Below, piece after piece: positions 34,534 through 45,679 of a stretch of DNA of 64,000 nt (within the stretch, counting starts at the first letter, position 1; every line of letters begins with the position of its first letter). The stretch is from Hevea brasiliensis (taxonomy: Eukaryota; Streptophyta; Magnoliopsida; Malpighiales; Euphorbiaceae), in the NCBI RefSeq assembly GCF_030052815.1, contig NC_079496.1, positions 40,015,593-40,079,592 of the forward strand, read 5' to 3'. A model generated the notes under the pieces. It saw only the letters and a program-made list of their open reading frames with translations, did not search any database and was not told the DNA's origin. A program made the position numbers and the translations under genes.

Positions 34534-35274
34534 TTATTCTTCTTCATGAAGAAAACCATATCTCATTGGTGGGTGAGATACCCTGGTTGTTCTACGAGGA
34601 ACAACTGTAGATGTTTCATCAATGGGTATAGGTTGACTAGATGGGTTTATATCCATCTGATCTGTTGGTTGCTCAGAATTCTCCAATTCTAACTCTATTT
34701 GCCTTCCTTTGCCTCCTTCTTGAACAAACTGTTGTTCAAGAAATGTGGCATCTCTACTTATCACAACCTTTTGTGAAGTAGGCAAATAAAAATAATATCC
34801 AAAACTATCTTTTAGATATCCAACAAATCGACCTTTTTCTGATCTGGTCTCCAATTTATCAGTGTTCAGCTTTTTGATATAAGCTGGACAACCCCAAATC
34901 TTAACATGCTTTAGACTTGGTTTTCTTCCATGCCATATCTCATAAGGTGTGGAAGAAACTGATTTTGATGGAATCCTATTCAGAATATACAAAGCTGATT
35001 CTAATGCAAATCCCCAAAAGAAGATTGGCATATCAGTATAGCTCATCATACTACGTACCATATCCAATAGGGTACGATATCTCCTTTCAGATACACCATT
35101 CAGTTGTGGCGTTCCTGGAGGAGTCAGCTGAGAAACAATGCCATGCTCTCTCAAGTATTCATCAAATTCAGTACTCAAATATTCACCTCCACGATCTGAT
35201 CGAAGAGCTTTAATATTCTTTCCTGTTTGATTTTCTACTTCAGATTTAAATTCTTTGAACTTTTCAAAAGATTA
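34534..35274 (-). pseudogene. pol: K2 downstream module: integrase C-two-thirds
   Basis: Open over 34534-35178: STEFDEYLREHGIVSQLTPP, GTPQLNGVSERRYRTLLDMV, FFWGFALESALYILNRIP, PYEIWHGRKPSLKHVKIWGC, ETRSEKGRFVGYLKDSFGYY, VVISRDATFLEQQF. This is the best-preserved Copia integrase in the window. A TAA and TAG near 34531-34536 stand where K1 has Gln-Glu, and a TAA at 35272-35274 (S in relatives) cuts it from the upstream part. Same frame as RT across the stops. Confidence 0.9.
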
Positions 35275-36131
35275 ATGTTTGTATTTCATCAAATACAAAT
35301 ACCCAAACCTTGATTTATCATCAGTAAAGGTAATAAAATAATGAAAACCCCCTCTAGCCATTTCTTTAAATGGACCACATACATCACTATGTATTAGCTC
35401 TAAAATATTTTCAGCTCTTAGCCCTTGTCCAACAAAGGGTGATCTAGTCATTTTGCCTTGAAGGCAAGATTCACAAGTTGGAGTAGGCTCAGAGCCCAAT
35501 GAGGATAGAATCCCCATTTTCTCCAATTTTGCAATCCTATCTTCTGCAACATGACATAACCTTAAGTGCCAAATATATTTTGAACTTGAGTTGGTTTTCA
35601 CCATGGCATTGCATTTATTTAGATTGCTATACTCTGGCCAGTGGAAACACTTTCTTACTGGCAATGGAAACACTTTCCTATTGCTAATGGAAACTCTTTC
35701 CTGTTGGCAGTGGAAACACTTTCCTTTGCCTTTGTCAGCTTTGGTCTTCCCTTTCTGTTTAGCTATTTTCTTGGAAGGACCAGGAAACTGAGGTTTCTTT
35801 TTCTTATTGCCCTTCTTCTTGTTGGACTTTCCAGCAGAAGAAGATGCAACCAAAGCTACCTCTTTTCCTTTATTGCCTGGCATATTCTTTTGGGCAATAA
35901 CCAGCATGTTGAGTAAACCAGCTAAGGTGCATTCCTGTTTAGTCATATGGAAATTTGTCACAAAATTCCCAAAAGACTCGTGAAGGGATCAAGGATCAAA
36001 TTCGTTTGTAGTTGGAAATCCATGTTGAAGTCAAGATGTTCCAACTGCTCAATCAACCGAATCATCTTGTGGACATGATCCCCAACATTCTGTCCCTTAG
36101 ACATCCTCATACGGAATAGCTGTCTAGATAT
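35275..36131 (-). pseudogene. K2 downstream module: gag C-half fused to integrase N-part
   Basis: One frame, 35272-35961, joins gag (TNFHMTKQECTLAGLLNMLV, lysine-rich tract, zinc-knuckle start KGKCFHCQQ) to gag-pre-integrase (CNAMVKTNSSSKYIWHLRLC) and integrase start (LIHSDVCGPFKEM). The protease and the rest of the knuckle are missing; in their place are 23-bp repeats (35642-35728). Gag is 5'-truncated at 36131, where the sequence switches from gag (SRQL...) to the RNase H of the other module. About 35962-36131 is gag with a frameshift. Confidence 0.88.
35642..35728 (-). repeat. 23-bp tandem repeat replacing protease (downstream module)
   Basis: Units of 23 bp starting GGAAACACTTTCC on the plus strand: three full units plus a partial. 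In sense the first unit encodes GKCFHCQQ; being 23 bp, later units read in the other two frames, and three units (69 bp) return to the original frame, which is why gag and integrase remain in one frame here. Confidence 0.85.
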
Positions 36132-37495
36132 TGTAAGTTATGTCACGAACTTTTTAATCCAAACAGCTTCCTTTGCAGATTCGATGCAAAGAATATACTC
36201 GACCTCAGTAGTGGAATCTGCAATGTGCTCGCTTGGAACTCTTCCAACCGATCGCACCTCCATTACAAATGAACACATATCCAGAGGTAGACTTTCTATC
36301 ATCGATATCCGATTGGAAATCGTAATCGAGATAACCATCCAATTGCAAGTCTCCACCTCCATAAATCAAGAATAAATCCTTAGTTCTTCTCAAGTACTTA
36401 AGAATATTCTTGACAGCTATCTAGTGTTCCAAACCTGGATTGGATTGATACCTGCTAGTCAAACTAACAGCATATGCGATATCCGGCCTAGTACACAACA
36501 TTGCATACATTATACTTCCAATAGCCAAGCATATGGAATCTGGCCATCTTATCTCTTTCTTGTGTGTCTTTGGAGACATCTCTTTAGAAAGATGGATACC
36601 ATGTCTCACTGTAACAATCCTCTCTTGGAATCAAGCATGTTAAACCTCTTTAACACCTTTTCCAAGTATAGACTTTGGGATAAACCAATTATTCTTTTCG
36701 CTCTATCTCTATAGATGCGAATCCCAAGAATATAGGTTGCCTCCCCTAAGTCTTTCATGGAGAATGTATTTGACAACCATACCTTTATAGTCGCCAACAT
36801 ACCCGTGTCATTACCCATCAATAGTATGTCATCCACATATAAGACAAGGAAAGTGATAGAAATTTCACTAACCTTATTATATACACATGGCTCATCCTCA
36901 TTTTTGATAAAACCAAAGGATTTAATGGCTTCATCAAAACGTATGTTCCAACTCCTCGAAGCTTGTTTCAACCCATAAATGGATCGCTTTAGCTTGCATA
37001 CCTTGGAACCATCTTGGGATTCAAATCCCTTAGGTTGTTCCATGAAAATGTTTTCTTCAATGTATCCATTGAGAAAGCCGCTTTGACATCCATCCGCCAA
37101 ATCTCATAATCATAGTATGCAGCTATTGCTAATAAAATCCTAATTGATTTAAGCATGGCAACAAAGTAGAAAGTCTCCTCATAGTCTATTCCTTGCCTTT
37201 GGCGAAAACCCTTTCGCTACTAGCCTTGCCTTATAGGTCTCTACCTTTCCATCGTAACCAATTTTCTTCTTGAAAACCCATTTGTTCCCTACAGTACAAT
37301 ACCTTCGTGTGGGTCAACAAGATCCCAAACTTGATTCTTATACATGGAATCAATCTCGGATTTCATAGCATCAATCCATTTTGAAGAGTCTATATCTGAT
37401 ATAGCTTCTTCATAGGTAAGTGGATCATCTCCATGCTCTACTTCTTCATGAGTAGACAACTCTTGCTCTTCTTCATGAAGAAAACCATATCTCAT
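36132..37495 (-). pseudogene. pol: K2 upstream module: RT and truncated RNase H
   Basis: RT N-part fragments in 37100-37495 (KWIDAMKSEIDSMYKNQVWD, GFRQRQG region), then 36606-37100 open: FLNGYIEENIFMEQPKGFES, SIYGLKQASRSW, FLVLYVDDILLMGND (catalytic YVDD), DLGEATYILGIRI. RT end and RNase H continue in other frames (36421-36609, 36205-36393: LRRTKDLFLIYGGGDLQLDG). RNase H stops abruptly at about 36132, after AVWIKKFVT, at the module junction. Indels near 36177-36240 again affect CAGC motifs. Confidence 0.88.
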
Positions 37496-38449
37496 CGGTG
37501 GGTGAGATACCCAGTTGTTCTACGAGGAACAGTGTAGATGTTTCATCAACGGGTATTGGTTGACTAGATGGATCTATATCCATCCGATGCATTGGTTGGT
37601 CAGAATTCTCCAATTCTAACTCTATTTGCCTTCCTTTGCCTCCTTCTTGAACAAACTGTTGTTCAAGAAATGTGGCATCTCTACTTATCACAACCTTTTA
37701 TGAAATAGGCAAATAAAAATAATATCCAAAACTATCTTTTGGATATCCAACAAATCGACCTTTTTCTGATCTGGTCTCCAATTTATCAGTGTTCAGCTTT
37801 TTGATATAAGCTGGACAACCCCAAATCTTAACATGCTTAAGACTTGGTTTTCTTCCATGCCATATCTCATAAGATGTGGAAGAAACTGATTTTGATGGAA
37901 TCCTATTTAGAATATACAAAGCTGATTCTAATGCAAATCCCCAAAAGGAGATTGGCATATCAGTATAGCTCATCATACTACGTACCATATCCAATAGGGT
38001 ACGATTTCTCCTTTCAGATACAACATTCATTGTGGCGTTCTGGAGGAGTCGGTGAGAAACAATGCCATGCTCTCTCAAGTATTCATCAAATTCAGTACTC
38101 AAATATTCACCTCCATGATCTGATCGAAGAGCTTTAATACTCTTTCCTGTTTGATTTTCTACTTCAGATTTAAATTCTTTGAACTTTTCAAAAGATTCAT
38201 GTTTGTATTTCATCAAATACAAATACCCAAACCTTGATTTATCATCAGTAAGGTAATAAAATAATGAAAGCCCCCTCTAGCCATTTCTTTAAATGGACCA
38301 CATACATCACTATGTATTAGCTCCAAAATATTTTCAGCTCTTAGCTCCTGTCCAACAAAGGGTGATCTAGTCATTTTGCCCTGAAGGCAAGATTCACAAG
38401 TTGGAGTAGGCTCAGAGTCCAATAAGGATAGAATCCCCATTTTCTCCAA
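37473..38449 (-). pseudogene. pol: K2 upstream module: integrase
   Basis: 38213-38449 holds the integrase start (TCESCLQGKMTRSPFVGQ, LIHSDVCGPFKEMARGGFHY); after a 1-bp loss near 38250, 37698-38222 holds LYLMKYKHESFEKFKEFKSE, ALRSDHGGEYLSTEFDEYL (R to H change before GGEY), NRTLLDMVRSMMSYTDMP, WGFALESALYILNRIP and ETRSEKGRFVGYPKDSFGYY. 37473-37691 is the C-terminus (ISRDATFLEQQF) and acidic linker, with a frame change near 37515. Short losses near 38030-38055 sit at CAG/CTG motifs. Confidence 0.88.
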
Positions 38450-38550
38450 TTTTGTAATCCTATCTTCTGCAACATGACATAACCTTAAGTGCCAAATATA
38501 TTTTGAACTTGAGTTGGTTTTTCACCACGGCATTGCTTTCATTTAGATTG

Positions 38551-39389
38551 CTATACTCTGGCCAGTGGAAACACTTTCTTACTGGTAATGGAAACACTTT
38601 CCTGTTGGCAGTGGAAACACTTTCCTTTCCCTTCATCAGCTTTAGTCTTCCTTTTCTGTTTAGCTATTTTCTTAGAAGGACCAGGAATCTGAGGTTTCTT
38701 TTTCTTATTGCCCTTCTTCTTGTTGGACTTTCTAGCAGAAGAAGATGCAACCAAAGCTACCTCTTTTCCTTTATTGCCTGGCATATTCTTTTGGGCAATA
38801 ACCAGCATGTTGAGTAATTCAGCTAAGGTGCATTCCTGTTTAGTCATATGGAAATTTGTCACAAAATTCCCAAAAGACTCAGGAAGGGACTGAAGGATCA
38901 AATCCGTTTGTAGTTGTAAATCCATGTTGAAGTCAAGATGTTCCAACTGCTCAATCAGCCGAATCATCTTGTGGACATGATCCCCAACATTCTGTCCCTC
39001 AGACATCCTCATACGGAATAGCTGTCTAGATATCTCATACCTAGCATTCCTGCTGTGCTCACCATACAACTCTTGTAGGTGATGGAGGATCTCACTCGCA
39101 CTCTGCATGTTCTCATGTTGCTTCTGTAACTCATTACTCATGGAAGCAAGCATGTAACACTTAGCTCTCATATCATGCTCCTTCCACTTGTCCAAAGTTT
39201 CATGTTCCTCTTGTGTGGCCTCTGGAGGTAAGGGACCAGGAACATTTGAATCTAGAACATATCCTATATGTTCAAGGTTCAGGACAAGTTTCAAATTTCT
39301 TAGCCAATCGCATGATTAGGTCCTGTCAACCTGTTGTGATCAAGTATGCTTGCAAGGATATTGGATGGTGGTGGTTGTTTTGTGCTCAT
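38551..39389 (-). pseudogene. gag: K2 upstream module: gag
   Basis: The ATG at 39387-39389 starts MSTKQPPPSNILASILDHNR, then an indel near 39310 (CTGTCTG in K1 reads CATGCG) breaks the frame; from 39294 it is open: LKLVLNLEHIGYVLDSNVPG, WKEHDMRAKCYMLASMSNEL, HHLQELYGEHSRNARYEISR (Copia gag, UBN2-type), KMIRLIEQLEHLDFN, lysine-rich tract and KGKCFHCQQ. It ends in the 23-bp repeats: two units shift the frame, so gag is not joined to integrase here, unlike the other module. Confidence 0.9.
38566..38628 (-). repeat. 23-bp tandem repeat replacing protease (upstream module)
   Basis: Same unit as 35642-35728 but one fewer copy (two full units plus partial). Shows that the protease loss is common to both modules and the copy number changes the frame. 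Confidence 0.85.
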
Positions 39390-40570
39390 TTTTATCAGAA
39401 AATTAACTGCAGAAAATAACCAGATTAATTAGTAAATGTATCATGTATTTAACCAAAATGATTATGGTCTTTTAATCAAATTGGTCCTCCCACTAACTTA
39501 GCGAATCCTACACTTCCAGAGTAGAAAACGGAAATCCTAGTTGGATGGATTTCTAGTGGGTGATTGAATTCTTATAATTCTATTGATCAACCTCAGGTAC
39601 ATCCATTATTGGAATTACAATAAACTATAAGTGAGCAACTCCTTGCCCATCACATCTCATGTGAGGTTCAATCCTTTACCTAGCCCCTAATGCTCAAAAT
39701 CTCAGGTACATCCATTATTGACTTATCTTGCATTAGTTAAGTTGATCCCATTGAGTTAGTAATTATGCAAATAATTTTAATGTCCTCAGGTACATCCAAT
39801 ATTGGCCACCAAACCATTTACATATTTACAACATCTCATGCTTAACAATTATTCTTAAGAAAATCTCTTAAATTAATTGCATCTCATGCAACTATTTAAA
39901 ATTTCTTAAAATAATTGCCCCAATGGAGGGCTTATGTTATAATTACTTTAACTATAGCATTTCCAACTTAATCATTTGTTTGGAAGATTTTATAGCCATC
40001 CTTATTACTATTAAGGTCTCACTTTGCACATTATCCATTTAGCATGCATATATCATATAATTGCATACATTCCCATACATCTCATGTATTCATGGATAAG
40101 CAGTAAATATGGTATGATCATGGACTTTCTAAGGGATTCAATTATGAGCCACCAAGAATTGAATCAGGGCATTCCTAGGTGCATTTCATTCATTTATTTT
40201 ACAAGAGTTGCTGAAGGAGTACATAATCAACACTTGATATTGAATTCCTCCCACTGGTCCCACCAATGCTCTTGACCTCCTTGAACTTCTTGCAATCCAA
40301 TATTACATAGTAATCCTTGGCATACCAAGGCGAATTTACAAGAACTTAAATAAATGAAATTACAACCCAAAAATATTACAAACTTAATAATACATGCCCA
40401 AAATAAATTAAAATAAATTAATTAATTTACAATCCCAAAGAAACATAAAAGAAATAAATCCAATCACATTGGTCTTTTATAGTCCATGACCATCCATCAT
40501 GCATATCACTATTTAAAAATTAAATAAAACATACATACTTAAATTAAATTGAATATCTCATATTCAACTT

Positions 40571-40905
40571 AAAAATCCAGATTTGAATATGATTCAAATA
40601 AATTTAAAAATTCAGATTTGAATCTCATTCAAACAAATTTAAAAATTCAGATTTGAATCACATTCAAACAACTTCAAAAATTCAGATTTGAATCACATTC
40701 AAACATTTTTTAAAAAATCAGATTTGAATCACATTCAAATATTTTTTAAAAAATCAGATCTGAATTTTATTCAATCAATTTTAAAAAATCAGATTTAAAT
40801 ATGATTCAAACAACTTTAACAATTCAAATTTGAATCACATTCAAACAACTTTTAAAATTCAGATTTGAATCACATTCAAACAATTTTTAAAATTCTGATT
40901 TGAAT
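40571..40905. repeat. 35-bp tandem array in K2 leader
   Basis: About ten diverged 34-36 bp units with core TTTGAATCACATTCAAA, itself an inverted repeat (TTTGAAT/ATTCAAA, 3-nt spacer), separated by T/A-rich spacers. The matching array in K1 is at 45086-45410. Confidence 0.9.
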
Positions 40906-41159
40906 CATAATTTAATTGTGTGATAAAAATTCTAATTAAACAATTTAATTAGACATAAAATGGATCTTAAATCATACAACAATTGCACATTCACCATCCA
41001 TTTACCTTTGCACACCATTGTGATGCATCAACCATGCACACCATAGTGTTCATCATTTGTACCGCCACTTTGACTTTGCAACCAGCAATAAACTCTTGAT
41101 CTCATGATCAAACACACAATTAAATCATATAATCAACAATCTAAATGGCAAATATAGTG

Positions 41160-41171
41160 GCTCTGATACCA
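41160..41171 (-). other. K2 primer binding site
   Basis: Sense TGGTATCAGAGC two bases inside the 5' LTR; initiator tRNA-Met complement. Confidence 0.9.
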
Positions 41172-41173
41172 AT

Positions 41174-43280
41174 TGAAGGAACGGAAGCGTGAAAAACACA
41201 AGTTTATACCATTGAATTCAAAAATTTTCACCTAGGGTCACATGCATCATGCAAGATTTATTTTTATCTATTTGATTTCAATGATAAACAGCATATTAAA
41301 ACTCTTTTAATATGTTTTTGGATCTGTATTTGCCATTTAAGATTTTAAAATTAATCAGATTAATTTTAGAACCCTAGATTAATTCAAGAACGATTACACT
41401 AACCTCTTGATGTGCTGCAACGTGTCTGCGCCTTTGAGATTCGTCTTCAGGACACCAGATGTTGTCCCTCTAGCTTGTCCACACCAAGAACACCTATGGC
41501 AGCCCTTGAACAGCTTCTAAAGCCTTTTCTATTAATTAGAAATTCAAGTTCTGCCTTTTAAGAGATTAGAGATGTAAACAGGACACTAGAAACAATTCCT
41601 AGTGTTCTTAATTCAAGAGATTGATGGCTAATCTCTTTGAATTGATAAGAGATGAAGAAGAAGAGATAAAAACCCTCAAAGTGGCGTGACAAAGGAGTGT
41701 GGCTGCTGGTTGTGTTTTATTTTCTCATAACAACACTTAAATAGCTAGGTTAACACATTAAACCCTAGCCACATGTCACCTTTTGATTAGCTCTAGGTTT
41801 AAGTGACCCAATCACATTGTGCCAAGTGTCAAACCCATATTTAATCTTGATTTTAATCATCTTTCATGATTAAAAAACATGTGGCAAGCTTATGTGTAAT
41901 CCCATGTGTCACCATCTCATGGTGCCACGTGTTACACTGTGAAATGACCAAAATGCCCCTGTGTCTTAATTTTGAGTTCTTAACCCAAAATAATTATTTT
42001 CTTCTTCTAATTAATTTATATCAAATATAAATTAATTAATTAATCTCTATTAATTAATTTCTCATCAATTAAATTCATATTTAAACACTTTAAATATAAA
42101 TTTAATTTATACTACACATCCAATAATCTAGATTTGGTTTCAAGTCATGCTAGGGACTTTGCAATTTAATTGCAAACCAAACCTATTTAATTAATCAATT
42201 AAACTCTTTAATTAATTAATTAAATCATATTTAAATAGGTGATAACTTGTGTATGTGTGTGACTTACTAGGCTCATCACTAATTGGCAATGAGACATGAT
42301 ATCAACTCTTAATATCATCAGAACTCTTTCTTACCATAAATGATTTCTCTAAATCATTTTATGAACCTCATAGACCATGGTTAACACCTAGCATAGCATG
42401 CCATGGCCACCCAATTAGTAATAAGATTTACCTTAAATGAACCTATAATCATATGTTACTATGCACTAGAATCTCTCTGTTACAAAATCCCAACTCAAGC
42501 TGGAGTCATGGTTTATGTCAAACTCCTTTTGCTATGAATATTATGTTCTCTTTTAATTCTAGTTCTTGATTAAAAAGATTTTTCTCATCAGAAACTCTTT
42601 TCTGAATAAATCTATCTGTCCTGGCCAGGAACTTAAAACATCAAGAACAATTAAATAAACATAGGATTTTATCTCTATTTACTTAGAGGAACAGATTCCA
42701 TCTTGATCAGCACCTACCTCCATATATAACTAGCAGGAGCCAACACATGCCCATATACCCATACATAGTACAAGTATGAAAGCAGTATCAAACTCAAACT
42801 ACCTATATACAAGATAACTGTGCTATCTCAGGTCTAAAGATTATATGCACTGATATGATTTATGACAAAACATTGATAAGAGTAAACTCCATGTGCTTGT
42901 CATAAGTGTCACTGGTTCGGCCTACTTATCATTTATAAGTGCCTATCATGTTTGTTATATGGCATGAGACTCACCATTCCATCTTATTTATATCTCATAT
43001 AAATAACTTGGGAACAAACATGAATACAATCTTTCTGGATAAGTCATGTCCTTATTATGAAGTATCCTCGATTGCGAACCTATTTATGATACTTTCTGCT
43101 AGAAATATTGTCACTCATATTCTTAACAACTTAAGAATAATATTTCTAACAAAATATCAATGGACCTTTTCTATTACACATAAATATATTATGTAAACGG
43201 AAAAGTGGAAATGTCTTTTATTAATAAATTTATGTACAAGATACATACTAAATGATATGCTCTAGGGCATACTACTAACA
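41174..43280 (-). repeat. K2 5' LTR
   Basis: 2107 bp, sense start at 43280 and end TTCCTTCA at 41174. Partner of 30807-32910. G-box core GCCACGTGT near 41930. No gene; the 85-codon antisense frame at 42939-43196 is LTR sequence. Confidence 0.95.
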
Positions 43281-43890
43281 ACATATTCTTTTGGGCAATA
43301 ATCAGCATGTTAAGTAAACCAGCTAAGGTGCATTCCTGTTTAGTCATATGGAAATTTGTCACAAAATTCCCAAAAGACTCAAGAAGGGACTGAAGGATCA
43401 AATCCGTCTGTAGTTGGAAATCCTTGTTGAAGTCAAGATGTTCCAACTGCTCAATCAACCGAATCATCTTGTGGACATGATCCTCAACATTCTGTCCCTC
43501 AGACATCCTCATACGGAATAGCTGTCTAGATATCTCATACCTAGCATTCCTGTTGTGCTCACCATACAACTCTTATAGGTGAAGGAGGATCTCACTCGCA
43601 CTCTGCATGTTCTCATGTTGCTTCTGTAACTCATTACTCATGGAAGCAAGCATGTAACACTTAGCTCTCATATCATGCTCCTTCCACTTGTCCAAAGTTT
43701 CATGTTCCTCTTGTGTGGCCTCGGGAGGTAAGGGACCAGGAACATTTGAATCTATAACATATCCTATATGTTCAAGGTTCAGGACAAGTTTCAAATTTCT
43801 TAGCCAATCAGACAGATTCGGTCCTGTCAACCTATTGTGATCAAGTATGCTTGCAAGGATATTGGATGGTGGTGGTTGTTTTGTGCTCAT
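43281..43890 (-). pseudogene. gag: K1 gag N-terminal part
   Basis: Resumes K1 gag after K2. ATG at 43888-43890: MSTKQPPPSNILASILDHNR, GPNLSDWLRNLKLVLNLEHI, MLASMSNELQKQHENMQSAS. A TAA at 43573-43575 replaces CAA (Gln in K2, HLQELYG). It then continues in the same reading as YGEHNRNARYEISRQLFRMR, EDHVHKMIRLIEQLEHLDFN, FHMTKQECTLAGLLNML and AQKN, to the K2 insertion at 43281. A UBN2-type Copia gag, inactive. Confidence 0.9.
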
Positions 43891-45085
43891 TTTTATCAGA
43901 AAATTAACTGCAAAAAATAACCAGATTAATTAGTAAATGTATCATGTAATTAACCAAAATGATTATGGTCTTTTAATCGAATTGGTCCTCCCACTAACTT
44001 AACGAATCCTACACTTCTAAAGTAGAAAAGGGAAATCCTAGTTGGATAGATTGCTAGTGGGTGATTGAATTCTTATAATTCTATTGATCATCCTCAGGTA
44101 CATCCATTATTGGAATTACAATAAACTATAAGTGAGCAACTCCTTGCCCATCACATCTCATTTGAGGTTCAATCCTTTACCAAGCCCCTAATGCTCAAAA
44201 TCTCAAGTACATCCATTATTGACTTATCTTGCATTAGTTAATTTGATCCCATTGAGCCAGTAATTATGCAAATAATTTTAATGTCCTCAGGTACATCCAA
44301 TATTGGCCACTAAACCATTTACATATTTACAACATCTCATGCTTAACAATTATTCTTAAGAAAATCTCTTAAATTAATTGCATCTTATGCAACTATTTAA
44401 AATTTCTTAAAATAATTGCCCCAATGGAGGGCCTATGTTATAATTAATTTAATTATAGCATTTCCAACTTAATCATTTGTTTGGAGGATTTTATGGTCAT
44501 TCTAATTACTATTAAGGTCTCACTTTGCACATTATTCAATTAGCATGCATATATCATATAATAGCATACATTCCCATACATCTCATGCATTCATGGATAA
44601 GCAATATATATGGTATGATCATGGACTTTCTAAGGGATTCAATTCTGAGCCACCAAGAATTGAATCAGAGCATTCCTAGGTGCATTTCATTCATTCATTC
44701 ATTTTACAAGAGTTGCTGAAGGAGTACATAATCAACACTTGATCTTGAATTCCTCCCACTGGTCCCACCAATGCTCTTGACCTCCTTGAACTTCTTGCAA
44801 TCCAATATTACATAGTAATCCTTGGCATACCAAGGCGAGTTTACAAGAACTTAAATAAATGAAATTACAACCCAAAAATTATTACAAACTTAATAATACA
44901 TGCCCAAAATAAATTAAAATAAATTAATTAATTTACAATCCCAAAGAAACATAAAAGAAATAAATCCAATCACATTGGTCTTTTATAGTCCATGATCATC
45001 CATCATGCATATCACTATTTAACAATTAAATAAAACATACATACTTAAATTAAATTGAATATCTCATATTCAACTTAAAAATCTA

Positions 45086-45410
45086 GATTTGAATATGATT
45101 CAAATAAATTTAAAAATTCAGATTTGAATCTCATTCAAACAAATTTAAAAATTCAGATTTGAATCACATTCAAACAACTGTAAAAATTCAGATTTGAATC
45201 ACATTTAAACATTTTTTAAAATATCATATTTGAATCACATTCAAACATTTTTCAAAAAATCAGATCTGAATTTTATTCAATCAATTTTAAAAAATCAGTT
45301 TTAAATATGATTCAAACAACTTTAAAAATTCAGATTTGAATCACATTCAAACAACTTTTAAAAATTCAAATTTGAATCGCATTCAAATAATTTTTAAAAT
45401 TCTGATTTGA
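45086..45410. repeat. 35-bp tandem array in K1 leader
   Basis: About ten units with TTTGAAT-N3-ATTCAAA core, corresponding nearly unit by unit to 40571-40905; single units differ by substitutions, so the array expanded before K1 and K2 separated. Confidence 0.9.
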
Positions 45411-45667
45411 ATCATAATTTAATTGTGTGATTAAAAATCCTAATTAAACATTTTAATTAGTCATATGATGAACCTTTCATCATGCAACAATTGCAGAATT
45501 TAATAACAACCATGCGCACCATGATCTTCCCAAGCCATGCGCACCATGTTGGAGTTCATCAAGCATGCTGCCACACCTCTTGATCCAACCAGCAATGGAT
45601 CAATCATCTCATGATCAAATCACACAATTAAATCATATAATCAACAATCTAAATGGAAAATATAGTG

Positions 45668-45679
45668 GCTCTGATACCA
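45668..45679 (-). other. K1 primer binding site
   Basis: Sense TGGTATCAGAGC beside the 5' LTR that starts (element end) at 45682. Confidence 0.9.

Larger units (their letters stand above)
39390..41173 (-). other. K2 leader (untranslated, 1.8 kb)
   Basis: Between primer site and gag ATG. No coding domain. It has three copies of CAGGTACATCCATTATTG-like sequence (about 39594-39615, 39703-39725, 39785-39807), a 35-bp tandem array (40571-40905) and a stretch kept in K1 around 40230-40340. Very long for a Copia leader. Confidence 0.8.
30807..43280 (-). mobile_element. K2: Copia element with duplicated coding region
   Basis: Minus strand, inside K1 gag. 3' LTR 30807-32910, 5' LTR 41174-43280, flanks GCATA (30802-30806) and ACATA (43281-43285), a duplication with one change. 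Between the LTRs the module gag-integrase-RT-RNase H occurs twice: 39389 down to about 36132, then 36131 down to 32981. At the junction the RNase H of the upstream module runs straight into the gag C-half of the downstream one. Both modules lack protease. Length 12.5 kb against about 10 kb for a normal copy. Confidence 0.93.

Noticed and set aside
35591..35916. Plus-strand frames over K2 gag (35591-35791, 35641-35916, 38503-38817, 30542-30982)
   Set aside because: Antisense of the lysine-rich gag tract and 23-bp repeats; leucine/phenylalanine-rich only because the sense strand is AAG/AAA-rich.
40230..40340. Conserved stretch in the K leaders read as a captured host gene fragment
   Set aside because: Only about 35 codons open in sense (includes CKKFKEVKSIGG), also in K1 at 44750-44840, but shared copies of one family do not show selection and I recognise no protein.
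40571..40905. CRISPR-like array of ~35-bp units
   Set aside because: Units are head-to-tail with no unique spacers, diverged, in a plant Copia leader.
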